From: Laterigemmans sp052161645
Lineage (GTDB): Bacteria; Planctomycetota; Planctomycetia; Pirellulales; Pirellulaceae
Length of the DNA: 64,000 nucleotides
Assembly (NCBI GenBank): GCA_052161645.1
Contig: CP197414.1
Reading direction: 5' to 3' (one strand)
The translations under genes and the position numbers were made by a program. Below the pieces are notes generated by a model that saw only the letters and a program-made list of their open reading frames with translations, had not been told where the DNA came from and ran no database searches. This document shows, one piece after another, positions 42,201 through 51,080 of the stretch (position 1 is its first letter; the number at the start of each line of letters is the position of its first letter).

Positions 42201-42743
42201 TCAGCGGAACAATGCTGATCGTTGCAACTGCAACGAACAGTTTTCGCAAACGGAGAGAGCAACCGTTGTTTGGATAGACTCATGGTGCCACGCGTCGGAC
42301 GAGGTTCTTCGAAAAATTTCCAGTGTTTGAGTATCAGGGTCGATTAGCAAATAAATGCCGACCCCATTTTCTTCGTAGAGCCAACGTTTGGCCTCACGGT
42401 CTCGGGTTGCCGTGGAAGGTGATAATATCTCCGCCACCAACGTGGGTGGATGCTCGACGTGGCCAACGGGCGGTTCGCCGCAAATCACCAATACATCAGG
42501 ACGGACTACCGTGTCCTCGGCAACCAACCAGTCAATTTCGTAAAGCACGACAGCCGTACAATCCTTCTGTGCGCGAATTTGACGCTCGATTTCAAAGACT
42601 AAGTTCTTGCCGACACGCTGATGGATACCAAAAGGGCTGGGGGTCATCGCGACGGGGATTCCTTGCCAAAGCTCCCAGTCTCCCTGCCAGGTCTCGTAGT
42701 CGGCCACTGTGTAATGCGGTAGGTATCGAAAGGCTTCTGACAT
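42201..42743 (-). CDS. Uma2-family (DUF820) endonuclease-like protein
   Basis: 180 residues. A PD-(D/E)xK nuclease-like fold with the family's VVRPDVLVIC (about 78-87), PPTLVAEILSPSTATRDREAKRWLYEENGV (Glu, Ser-Pro-Ser-Thr motif and Lys), GIYLLIDPDTQTLEIFRR. N-terminal YTVADYETWQGDWELWQG is also typical. Uma2 proteins are multiplied in cyanobacteria and planctomycetes and have no agreed function. It begins just beyond the split repeat and is followed by the nitroreductase on the same strand. Confidence 0.85.
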   Translation of the reverse strand: MSEAFRYLPHYTVADYETWQGDWELWQGIPVAMTPSPFGIHQRVGKNLVFEIERQIRAQKDCTAVVLYEIDWLVAEDTVVRPDVLVICGEPPVGHVEHPPTLVAEILSPSTATRDREAKRWLYEENGVGIYLLIDPDTQTLEIFRRTSSDAWHHESIQTTVALSVCENCSLQLQRSALFR

Positions 42744-42893
42744 CGAGAGCTCTAGAGTCGGGTATCAGCGGTTGCAAGGTGGCCGGATGGTTCATCTTAC
42801 ACTAGTAATCCTGGATAGAGCGAAGACAAAACCGGTTATCGACCTGTGACGCGTTGGCTGATCTTTGCGCCGGCTCTCGGTTCGTTTGCTTGA

Positions 42894-43577
42894 TTACTTG
42901 CTCAATTCGATCCAGCGTGTCCAGGCGGTTTGCGGTGTTCGCTGGGGCCTTAGCTTGCTCTCCGCAAGCACCATGTTTTCGGCTTCCGCGTTGGCCCGCG
43001 GGAATAAGAAAATCGCTCCCAGTAATCGCTCGGCTGCCGGGATGCCCAGTTGTTCGAACATTTCCGCTGAACGCAACACGCCGCCCGAGGACCAGTAATT
43101 GTCAATGCCCGCCGCTGTGGCCGCTAGCAGTAACGATTGCACAGCTGCCGAGGCCGCCGCGATGTGTTCCACGTTACCCAACGTCGGCTCAAAGGCTTCT
43201 CCCGTGGCGATTGAGTCATGCAGGGGTGGATTGTTCACGGGCGGATTGGGCAGCCAAGTCGCCATGATCAGCGCATCGGCCGCAGCCAGCATGGCGGGGA
43301 TTTTGCCAGCCGCCGGCAAATCGACGACTCGCTCGCTGAGCTTTCGACAGTTGGCTGCCGAGAGCACATGGAATCGCCATGGCTCGATCCCCGTCAGCCG
43401 GTCCTCACCCGCGGTGCGATGTTCGACGCTGCAGATTTTGTGAAATGGGGCCCAGCCGCCGCAATCGATTAACCTTTCAACTGTTGCTGCCTGGTCGCTC
43501 ACCGGCAAGTGTTCCTGTGCTAAGTATTTGACAGTCTTGCGTTGCCTGACGAGTTGCTCGAAGTCAGCTAAGTTCAT
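42894..43577 (-). CDS. Nitroreductase-family flavoprotein
   Basis: 227 residues. The FMN-binding N-terminus reads FEQLVRQRKTVKYLAQE (6-22), followed by LIDCGGWAPFHK. EPWRFHVLS, ADALIMATWLPN, AASAAVQSLLLAATAAGIDNYW and IPAAERLLGAIFLFPRA are the usual blocks. It would reduce nitro or quinone compounds with NAD(P)H. The Lys/Arg pair of standard RRS...K motifs is RKTVK here. Substrate unknown. It ends 23 bases from the kinase gene stop side, on the same strand. Confidence 0.85.
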   Translation of the reverse strand: MNLADFEQLVRQRKTVKYLAQEHLPVSDQAATVERLIDCGGWAPFHKICSVEHRTAGEDRLTGIEPWRFHVLSAANCRKLSERVVDLPAAGKIPAMLAAADALIMATWLPNPPVNNPPLHDSIATGEAFEPTLGNVEHIAAASAAVQSLLLAATAAGIDNYWSSGGVLRSAEMFEQLGIPAAERLLGAIFLFPRANAEAENMVLAESKLRPQRTPQTAWTRWIELSK

Positions 43578-43600
43578 GTCGGCTTTGGCTTGATAAGGCG

Positions 43601-46600
43601 TTAGGGAGCTGCAATCGTTCGCGGGACAGCTCTTGGCGGTTGCCCCAGCACAAGGGGTGAGACGCCGGCAAGCTGCTTCGCCACCGCGAACAATCGTTGG
43701 CCATCGGGAAAGTATTGCAAGCCAAGGATTTTACTGGACGAGGGCCGTTGGTACAAAACCCCCAAAGGCTGCCGAGTGGACAGGTTCAACGCGCGAATCG
43801 AACCATCGTTGTGTCCAGAAAGCAGATGATAGTCATCGGGGGTGAAGCACAACGAGGTAACTTCGCTGACACAGGCAAACCTATCGATCAGCTTGCCACT
43901 GCGACGATCAAAGAGCTGAATGGCGTCGTTGGTGCCGACCGCCACGATATTTTCCGAGTGACTTAAGCAGAGCCGGGCGAGCGCATTCAGGTCGCCAGAG
44001 TCGAAGGTCTGCTGGGGTGTCCCGTCGTCCACCGAGTACTCAGCGAATCTCGAATCAGCTTCCAAGATCACTGTGTCTCCCCCGTCAGTGACCAAGTGGG
44101 TTGAGCTGACGTGGACCGATAATTCTCCTCGCAGCCGATAGGTCTGCCAAGCATCGTCGCTGACCCAAACCCGCACGGTCCCGCCACCAGCGAACGCGAT
44201 CGCTGTTCCATCGCGGCTAAAGCTCAGACGAAATCCACCGGCGGTTGGTCTATCTATTTTTGCTAGCACTTGGCCCGAGTCACGCGCAAGTACGTAGATG
44301 ATTTTCTCACCGGCGACGGCGATAAATCCACCTTCGGAGAAGAGGGTGTTGCCTACAATTTGAAATGGGATGGGGTCTCCCAGCGGTTTTTGCGATGGTC
44401 CCGCTAGACCCACCGGCGTCGGGCGTCGTGGGGACAGTCCCCGCGAATCCCATAAATACAGCAGGCTATTCTCGATTTGAGGAAATGCAGCCTCCACGAG
44501 TTGCGGTGGGGAAAAACTTTGGAAGGGCAATAAATTGTTCCAGTCCCAAACCTGCGCTGGGTACTCACCGCCGGCCACCAGCATGCGACTTTGGGATGCC
44601 AGCCAAACCGACGCTAACCGCGGCGGGTCGGGTAAAGGTTGTGTGGGCGGCGCAGTGGGAAAACAAAAGAAACTGCGCCCGCTGACATTGCCTTTCGCGT
44701 TGCTACTGAGCCTGATCACTTCCACGCGGCGATCTGGGTAGAGCAATGATAGCCAATTTCCATCACCGGTCGTTTTCATGGTCTGGGGATATTTGCCGTC
44801 GATGGTGATCAGCCCCAACGAATTACCCTGCTCGATGTCAATCACTAACACCGATTCATAATAGCGCTCCGCCGCGATTAACCACTGTTCATGCGGGCCT
44901 CCCCAACACAAAGTGCGGACGTTTTCGAGAGGATTGGTGGAGATAGTCCGCAATCGCTCGCCAGAGGGAATAGCATGTTGGTCGATGCCTGCGCGAGTGG
45001 GAAGATAAAGTGATCTACTATCGCTGGAGAACAGCAACGACTCGTGACGGTGGTTATTGCTGACGCGGAACAGTTCATCGCCTTGGCGATCGGCTACCCA
45101 AGCCAATTCGTATCTCGCACCAGCGGCGATGGTTTGTCCGTCCGGGGACCAAGCTAGTGATTCAATACCGGCATCCACGATCGCTACTTGGCGGAGCAAG
45201 CTTTGTTGGTCTAAATCCCAAAACCAAACCTCGCCGGTAAAGGAACCCGAAGCGGCTAGTTTTCCATCAGGTGAAATTGCAATCGAATCAACACGATCCG
45301 GGTGAGCCCCCAGCAGGCATACCGGCTCGATCATGCCGTCGCTGGTGACTTTGTAAAGTCGGATGTTTCCATCTCGGCTGGCGGTAACCAGCCTCGCTCC
45401 GTTCGCCGAGAAATCGACTGCCTGGAACGTGTCCGAATCAGAAAAAACAAACGTCGGCTGTGGTGAGGCAACATTCAGCAATAACTTTTCCAAGGCGTCA
45501 AGCTGGTCAGTGCTTCCGGTCTCTGCCGCGTCGTGTGCTTCAGTTTTTTCAAGCAGCACTCGTTGCAGAGCGGGTAAGTTGGCCTGTTTGAAAGCCACTA
45601 CGGCTTGCTGCAAACGGGCCGTTTTTCGCCAGGCTCGCATCTGCCGAGCGTTTTCCAGGTTTGCTAAATGTGTTTTTTGAACTTGCCGGATCTGCCACAG
45701 CGAAAGTAACGCCAGGCAAATGATCGCTGCGCTAACCAACCCCAGCCGCACGGTTTTGACGCGATGCCGTTGCCACCATTGCTTGAGTCGCGGACTGCGG
45801 TGCGGGCTGCTGGCCAAGATCGGTTTGCCGTCGAGGTATCGCTGCAGGTCGCTGGCCAGTTCCTTAGCAGTCTGATAGCGATTGTCAGGAGCAACTTGAA
45901 TCGCTTTCATCACGATCCAATCTAATTCTTGCTGAGTCCCCCGCTGTCGTGTTCCCCGTCGCTGAGTCGCGTGCTCCCCGCTGTTTGCCGCTCGTATGCT
46001 GGGGAACTCGGGCGTTGTTTGTTGAAGTAGTTTTAAATAGCCATCCACTCCGAGTTGTGGCAATTGGGCGTGGTCGTGAGCGGGCTCGCCAGCGAGTAAT
46101 TCATACAACAAGGTTCCCAACGAATAGGTATCGCTGCGGGCGTCATCTTCGTCCAGCTTCATTCGCAAGCGTTCCGGAGCCATATACTGTGGCGTACCGA
46201 GCAATTGCGAAAAATGAGTGACGGGTGTCGCGGTTAGTGGATTTTCGGAAATTGCTTTGGCGACACCGAAATCGATCACCTTCACGATCGGTTGATCGTC
46301 CGTTTCGCAGACCAGCACGTTGGCGGGCTTCAAGTCGCGGTGGATGGCCCCTTTTTGATGTGCGTGTTCCACCGCCCAACAAAGATCAATGAACAATTCA
46401 ACGCAGGCGCGGGGGGCCAATCGTCGCTGCTGGCAATACTCTGTAATCGGCACGCCATGGACCATTTCCATGACGAAGTAGGGTTGCCCGCTCGGAGTCG
46501 TGCCCGCATCGAACATCTGGGCGATATGAGGATGGCTCATGATCGCCAATAACTGACGCTCGACCTCAAAACGCTTGACGATACCTGGCGAAGTAATGTC

Positions 46601-47035
46601 GTCCCGTAGCACCTTGAAGGCGACATCGCGGACCACTGGTTCTGTTTGGCGGGCCCGATAAACGGTCCCCATCCCACCTTGGCCGATCCGCTCGACCAGC
46701 AAATAGACGCCAATTTTTTGTCCGACAAGCGAGGCTGCTTCGTTTTCCTTGAAAGGCGAGTCGAGCGATTCGGCGATACTTGGTGGTAGCCGTGATGGTT
46801 TATCGTGTTTGCTTACGTCGCCGGAACCCCCTTCGCCGACGGCCCGCGCCAGCAGACCGTCGCTGGCTTGGTCGCGAGCTTGCAGCAGTCGCTCGATTTT
46901 GCCGCGCAGCGCAGCGTCGTCGCCACACAACTCGGTCAACTTGTTTTGGCGTTGCTGCGGGTCGTCAATCTGAACGGTCTGACGAAAAATCTCGCGAGGG
47001 TTCAGGGAGGGCAGATCGCGCGGTTTGGGGCTCAT
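43601..47035 (-). CDS. Membrane Ser/Thr protein kinase with WD40 sensor domain
   Basis: 1144 residues, start ATG 47035 (MSPKPRDLPSLNPREIF). A helical N-terminus leads to a kinase domain at about 110-390: glycine loop GQGGMGTVYRAR, HRDLKPANVLVCE and DFGVAKAI, with APE in QYMAPERLRM. A membrane helix follows (VRLGLVSAAIICLALLSLW, about 425-445), then a coiled stretch, and WD40-like blades from about 520 to the end (VTASRDGNIRLY, SPDGKLAASGSFTGEVWFWD, TPDDYHLLSGHNDGSIRALN). It follows an ECF sigma gene by 160 bases, the usual planctomycete partnership in which a kinase may control the sigma factor. Confidence 0.9.
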   Translation of the reverse strand: MSPKPRDLPSLNPREIFRQTVQIDDPQQRQNKLTELCGDDAALRGKIERLLQARDQASDGLLARAVGEGGSGDVSKHDKPSRLPPSIAESLDSPFKENEAASLVGQKIGVYLLVERIGQGGMGTVYRARQTEPVVRDVAFKVLRDDITSPGIVKRFEVERQLLAIMSHPHIAQMFDAGTTPSGQPYFVMEMVHGVPITEYCQQRRLAPRACVELFIDLCWAVEHAHQKGAIHRDLKPANVLVCETDDQPIVKVIDFGVAKAISENPLTATPVTHFSQLLGTPQYMAPERLRMKLDEDDARSDTYSLGTLLYELLAGEPAHDHAQLPQLGVDGYLKLLQQTTPEFPSIRAANSGEHATQRRGTRQRGTQQELDWIVMKAIQVAPDNRYQTAKELASDLQRYLDGKPILASSPHRSPRLKQWWQRHRVKTVRLGLVSAAIICLALLSLWQIRQVQKTHLANLENARQMRAWRKTARLQQAVVAFKQANLPALQRVLLEKTEAHDAAETGSTDQLDALEKLLLNVASPQPTFVFSDSDTFQAVDFSANGARLVTASRDGNIRLYKVTSDGMIEPVCLLGAHPDRVDSIAISPDGKLAASGSFTGEVWFWDLDQQSLLRQVAIVDAGIESLAWSPDGQTIAAGARYELAWVADRQGDELFRVSNNHRHESLLFSSDSRSLYLPTRAGIDQHAIPSGERLRTISTNPLENVRTLCWGGPHEQWLIAAERYYESVLVIDIEQGNSLGLITIDGKYPQTMKTTGDGNWLSLLYPDRRVEVIRLSSNAKGNVSGRSFFCFPTAPPTQPLPDPPRLASVWLASQSRMLVAGGEYPAQVWDWNNLLPFQSFSPPQLVEAAFPQIENSLLYLWDSRGLSPRRPTPVGLAGPSQKPLGDPIPFQIVGNTLFSEGGFIAVAGEKIIYVLARDSGQVLAKIDRPTAGGFRLSFSRDGTAIAFAGGGTVRVWVSDDAWQTYRLRGELSVHVSSTHLVTDGGDTVILEADSRFAEYSVDDGTPQQTFDSGDLNALARLCLSHSENIVAVGTNDAIQLFDRRSGKLIDRFACVSEVTSLCFTPDDYHLLSGHNDGSIRALNLSTRQPLGVLYQRPSSSKILGLQYFPDGQRLFAVAKQLAGVSPLVLGQPPRAVPRTIAAP

Positions 47036-47195
47036 GCTTGTTCGCAAAAAACGTTTGGTCTGCCTGCGCAGCCAGCGTGACTCTGACGGGCTGGGGCAGT
47101 TTGCAGGCTGGGTAAATTCTCGGCACCCAACTAATGCGAATTCCGGCCGTACTTCGTCCGGAACTGGAGCAAAATTATTTGTGACTCTCGCTGAA

Positions 47196-47753
47196 TTACG
47201 CCAATTCCGCGGCAAACCAAGCTAACGCGTACTCCCAATACTCGTAGGCCGTGGAACGTGAGATGTCCATGACTTTGGACGCTTCGGTGACGGATAGCCC
47301 CGCGTACAACCGCAACCGCACTAATTGGGCTACCTCCTGGTCCTCTTGTTCCAGGTTCTGGACGGCCTCATCAAGCGACAAAATTTCGTCCAGCGTCAAT
47401 TCGCTGCGGTGATCGAGATCGCATCGGGCTAAATCCACTCGCTTAAACCCGCCACCACGTTTACCGCAATTCTTGCGTCGCGCATGCTCGATCAAAATCC
47501 GTCGCATTGCCTCCGCGGCAGCAGCAAAAAAATGGCCCTTCGAATCCCAATGTAGTCCTTGCGGCGAAGCGATTAGTCGCAAATACGCCTCGTGTACCAA
47601 GGCGGTGGCTTGCAAGGTATGGCTGAAACGCTCCAACGACATGCGATTCGACGCGAGAGTACGTAGCTCTTCGTACACCAACGGGAGCAAATCCTCAGGC
47701 CCTCCAGGGGCGCCGATTTCGATCCTATCTAAGACTTTGGTAACGTCGGACAT
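47196..47753 (-). CDS. ECF sigma factor paired with a Ser/Thr kinase
   Basis: 185 residues from ATG 47753 (MSDVTKVLDRIEIG). Region 2 is seen in LLPLVYEELRTLASNRMS and LQATALVHEAYLRLIASPQGLHWDSKGHFFAAAAEAMRRILIEHARRK, the signature of the planctomycete/acidobacterial ECF subgroup (TIGR02999). Region 4 is VAQLVRLRLYAGLSVTEASKVMDISRSTAYEYWEYALAWF with its helix-turn-helix. It lacks a typical ZAS anti-sigma neighbour; the kinase downstream is the probable regulator. Which genes it controls is not visible. Confidence 0.9.
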   Translation of the reverse strand: MSDVTKVLDRIEIGAPGGPEDLLPLVYEELRTLASNRMSLERFSHTLQATALVHEAYLRLIASPQGLHWDSKGHFFAAAAEAMRRILIEHARRKNCGKRGGGFKRVDLARCDLDHRSELTLDEILSLDEAVQNLEQEDQEVAQLVRLRLYAGLSVTEASKVMDISRSTAYEYWEYALAWFAAELA

Positions 47754-48088
47754 ATTCTGCCGCAAACAGTTGTCTAGGTTCTCTAAATGGAAATGTAGGT
47801 AATTACGGTTTTCGCTTACTGTAGTTAATTAGAAATGAATACCCAGAAGTAGTGTAGTCGAATTGTGGGCACTTCGCATCTCTTAAGAACATGTAAGACG
47901 TATTCTCTCTGGCGTAATCGTTAATTTTAATCAGGAGGGTATTTTCTGTCCACTTTGTGTTGGTTTGGGGCCAGTTGGTTGGGGGCCAACGGGTCAAACG
48001 CTGGGAAGAATTTGTCGATTATGCCGGTTATGCTAGCCGATACCTGATGGAGGAAACGTTCAGGTTTGCAGACAGGCTGGGCTGAAAA
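47754..48088. other. Divergent intergenic region between the ECF gene and flgK
   Basis: 335 bases. AT-rich centre around 47800-47940. I looked for sigma-28 (TAAA-N15-GCCGATAA) and sigma-54 sites upstream of flgK; GCCGATAC at 48034-48041 resembles a sigma-28 -10 but has no matching -35. No repeat or RNA gene found. Confidence 0.4.
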
Positions 48089-49777
48089 ATGTCTTTGTTC
48101 GGTACCATTAACAACTCGGCGACATCGCTGCAGACCGCCCAGATCGGTCTGCAGACGGTCGGTACCAATATCGCCAACGCTGATACCGAAGGCTACATTC
48201 GGCAGACGCTCGAGCAGACCACGCCGGCTCCTTATCGCAAAGGAAACCTGATTCTCGGGCACGGAGTGCGTGCATCGGGGATTGTCCAACAGGTCGACCA
48301 AGCCTTACAAAAGCGAATGTGGAGTGCCGGCAGCGATTTGGCGGCCGCCTCGCTCCGCGACCGCGTGCTCTCCGATGTCGAAGCGCTGCTGAATGACTTA
48401 AATGGGGGTGGCCTGAGTGCCGACCTCAACGCTTTGAATTCCGCGATTCATGATTTGTCGGTCGAGCCGAACGACGAGTCGCTGCGTGAGTTTGTCGTGC
48501 TGACTGCGGACTCGCTCTCTAAACAAGTTAATCGCCTCTACACCGACGCCCGCGATTACCAGACCGAATTGGATGCCTCGCTGGGGGATACCGTCGACCG
48601 AGTAAACTTTTTGGTCGAAAAAATTGCCGATCTGAACCTGCGGGTCACCACCTTGGAAGGTGGCAATACGCTCAGCAGTGACGCTTCAGGGGTTCGTGAT
48701 GAACGCTATCGGGCGATCGAAGAGTTGTCGGAGTTGGTCAAGGTCAAGGTGCAAGAGCAAGCTTCCGGGGCGGTTAGTATTTTTATTGGTGGCGACTATC
48801 TGGTGGCCGATACCCACGCGCGCCAGTTGTACGTGAACAACGAACGGGAAGCGAACAGCGGCAAAGTGCTGTTTAAGGATACCGAATCCGAAGTCGAGAT
48901 CACGGGGGGCGAACTCAAGTCGATGACCGAGGGACGCGACACCCTGTTGGGCGGTGTCTTGACGGGCCTTGATGAGATGGCAATAAACCTGATCCGAGAA
49001 TTCAACACGGTTCACGCTCAGGGCCAAGGCGAGCGCGGTTTCCACGAGATAACGGGTAACTTGTTGCTCAATCCGACCGCAGCGTTGAATGATTCCGGTG
49101 TGCAATGGCCCGTCGATGGCGGGACGTTTGAAATCTCGCTGGTGGATGTGGATGGAAATCATATCTCGCTCCATCAGATCGATGTCAGGCAGGGAAATCC
49201 GGTCACCGCCAGTTCGGTGCAGACCATCGTGGAAGAGATCAACGCCATCGATGGCCTCAGCGCCCAAGTCATGCCGGCGGGAGAGATTCATATTGAAAGC
49301 GAACTGGAAGGCGTTCGCTTTGCGTTTGGCGCTGATTCTTCCGGGTTTCTGGCTGCCTCCGGCTTGAACTCTTTCTTTGTCGGCAACGGAGCGGAGACGC
49401 TAAGTGTTGCTCCCCTGCTCAAGACGAATCCGCACTTTCTTTCCGTGAGCGCCACGGGCGTCGGCCAAGATACTGCCACGCTCAACACCTTGGTGGATCT
49501 GATTGAACGCGATATCGAACGCAATGGTGGCAGTTCAATCCGAGATCAGTACACTCAGATCGTGACCCGGCTTTCGCAAACGGCGGCCAATCAGAAAGCT
49601 GAAATGAGTGGATTGGCCCAATACTATGCCACGCTCAATAGCGAGCACTTGGCCATCACCGGCGTCAATATTGATGAGGAAGCGATTCGCATGATCGCCT
49701 ACCAAAGAACGTTTCAAGCTTCCTCGCGAGTGATCGCGGTAGCGAATGAAATGTTAGATATTTTGACATCATTATAG
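48089..49777 (+). CDS. flgK: Flagellar hook-associated protein 1
   Basis: 562 residues. FlgK joins hook to filament. The N-terminal flagellin-like helix region begins MSLFGTINNSATSLQTAQIG, then LQTVGTNIANADTEGYIRQ with the conserved NIANADT. VQQVDQALQKRMWSAGSDL and LNALNSAIHDLSVEPND follow, and the C-terminal helix ends NIDEEAIRMIAYQRTFQASSRVIAV with MLDILTSL. Central residues 180-480 are variable. The gene is alone: no flgL, fliD or flagellin next to it in this window, and the converging neighbour is an unrelated lipoprotein. Confidence 0.93.
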   Translation: MSLFGTINNSATSLQTAQIGLQTVGTNIANADTEGYIRQTLEQTTPAPYRKGNLILGHGVRASGIVQQVDQALQKRMWSAGSDLAAASLRDRVLSDVEALLNDLNGGGLSADLNALNSAIHDLSVEPNDESLREFVVLTADSLSKQVNRLYTDARDYQTELDASLGDTVDRVNFLVEKIADLNLRVTTLEGGNTLSSDASGVRDERYRAIEELSELVKVKVQEQASGAVSIFIGGDYLVADTHARQLYVNNEREANSGKVLFKDTESEVEITGGELKSMTEGRDTLLGGVLTGLDEMAINLIREFNTVHAQGQGERGFHEITGNLLLNPTAALNDSGVQWPVDGGTFEISLVDVDGNHISLHQIDVRQGNPVTASSVQTIVEEINAIDGLSAQVMPAGEIHIESELEGVRFAFGADSSGFLAASGLNSFFVGNGAETLSVAPLLKTNPHFLSVSATGVGQDTATLNTLVDLIERDIERNGGSSIRDQYTQIVTRLSQTAANQKAEMSGLAQYYATLNSEHLAITGVNIDEEAIRMIAYQRTFQASSRVIAVANEMLDILTSL

Positions 49778-49809
49778 TGAGCCGCGATATTATAGTGGGC
49801 CGCGGTTCG

Positions 49810-50937
49810 TTATTTCCAAACGCTGGCCGGATCGATCCCCGTGGGACGCGCTCGCCCCGTGCGAATCGACTCGGTGGCTTGTTCCTGACTTCGTGAGGCG
49901 GCCGTTCCCAAGCCTTGAGGTTTCCAATCACTGGGTTGTCTGGCGGCCAGTTTGAGCATCAAGTCCGTTTCTAATTGCCGCCCATCCTCCAGCGTAAATC
50001 GCACAAAGACGGCAACCTCGTCCCCCCCAGGCTGTTTCCCTTGCCACAACAACGGCAGCTGGATCGAGGGCAGCGGGCTGGAGCGAAATTGTTCGGCGAT
50101 CTGATCGGCTGTTAAATCCCAACGGCCCAGCCGTGCCTCTTCGCCTTGGCGAGTTGGATCCAACATCACGACCGCCAGCGAGGGACTGATTGACATTGGT
50201 TTCCCTTGCTCATCGGAAATCGTCAGCACTAAATACATCCCATCGACGGTGCTGTCCGAATCATGATGATGCGTGCCAGACAAACCGGGATGAATTTCCG
50301 TGGTGACGGCGATCGCAGGCTGTGGTGGCAGCAGCAACCGCGCCGAATCGGGGGTTTCGATCTGTCCCGGGGGCAGTTCCACGTCCTCCCCTTGCAGCAG
50401 CGGCGGCTGGGGGGCACCGAATTCGATCGGCGGCGGCGTGATATCTTGCTCGCGGGGCGGAAGGGGTTGAATGGGAGGTAAGTCGCCCGGTTGCACATCG
50501 CCAGGGCGAAAATCGCCAGGCGCCAAATCACTGGGCGAGCCTAAATCGATATCCAAGTCATCCAAGACATTGTCATCCGCGGCTGGCTCTCGGGGCGGAG
50601 CGGCACGGCGTGGAGAGGGCTTGTCGGAATCGCGGCTGGGGAAATCGGAGCGGTTTGCATCTTGCTCAGTGGCTTGGCGTTGTCGCTCGAGCTGCTGATG
50701 TAAGACTCTGATTTCGTAATCTGCCGCGTTTAGCTGGTCTTCCAGCGAGCGGACTTGGGCGATCAATTTTTCGTTGTAGACATCTTGATGTGCCTGGCTG
50801 CGACAGCCGGCAAGCCACAACAGGGGTGCCAGCAGGAGAATTGACGCCGGCCGCAGCGCAACTCTGGACGAGTAGCCCACAGCTGATTCCTGGGAATCAG
50901 CCAGCGAGCTGGCGGCGCGGCGGTCTTGTCCTGGCAT
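49810..50937 (-). CDS. Lipoprotein of unknown function with coiled coil and low-complexity linker
   Basis: 375 residues from ATG 50937 (MPGQDRRAASS). A lipobox LLWLAGC (about 41-47) makes it a probable outer- or inner-membrane lipoprotein. A coiled coil follows (EKLIAQVRSLEDQLNAADYEIRVLHQQLERQRQ), then a proline/aspartate-rich linker including PGDFRPGDVQPGDLPP, whose PGD repeats every five residues, and a folded C-terminal domain (about 235-345) with MYLVLTISDEQGKPMSISPS and VAVFVRFTLEDGRQLETDLM. No enzyme motif. It converges with flgK. Confidence 0.65.
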   Translation of the reverse strand: MPGQDRRAASSLADSQESAVGYSSRVALRPASILLLAPLLWLAGCRSQAHQDVYNEKLIAQVRSLEDQLNAADYEIRVLHQQLERQRQATEQDANRSDFPSRDSDKPSPRRAAPPREPAADDNVLDDLDIDLGSPSDLAPGDFRPGDVQPGDLPPIQPLPPREQDITPPPIEFGAPQPPLLQGEDVELPPGQIETPDSARLLLPPQPAIAVTTEIHPGLSGTHHHDSDSTVDGMYLVLTISDEQGKPMSISPSLAVVMLDPTRQGEEARLGRWDLTADQIAEQFRSSPLPSIQLPLLWQGKQPGGDEVAVFVRFTLEDGRQLETDLMLKLAARQPSDWKPQGLGTAASRSQEQATESIRTGRARPTGIDPASVWK

Positions 50938-51080
50938 GGCGTGGGCAACAAAGAAAAATCGAAATTCCGGACGTTTTTTCTCAAGTTCCCCGCTGTACCA
51001 AGATCTCGCCGCCTCGGTCAACAGGAGAACGCACCAGCCGTCGCGTCTGGGGTGCAGCTCAGTGGCAGCTCAGACGCAGC

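Noticed and set aside
48000..48088. Sigma-28 promoter before flgK
   Set aside because: GCCGATAC resembles the -10 element, but no TAAA-like -35 lies at the required distance.
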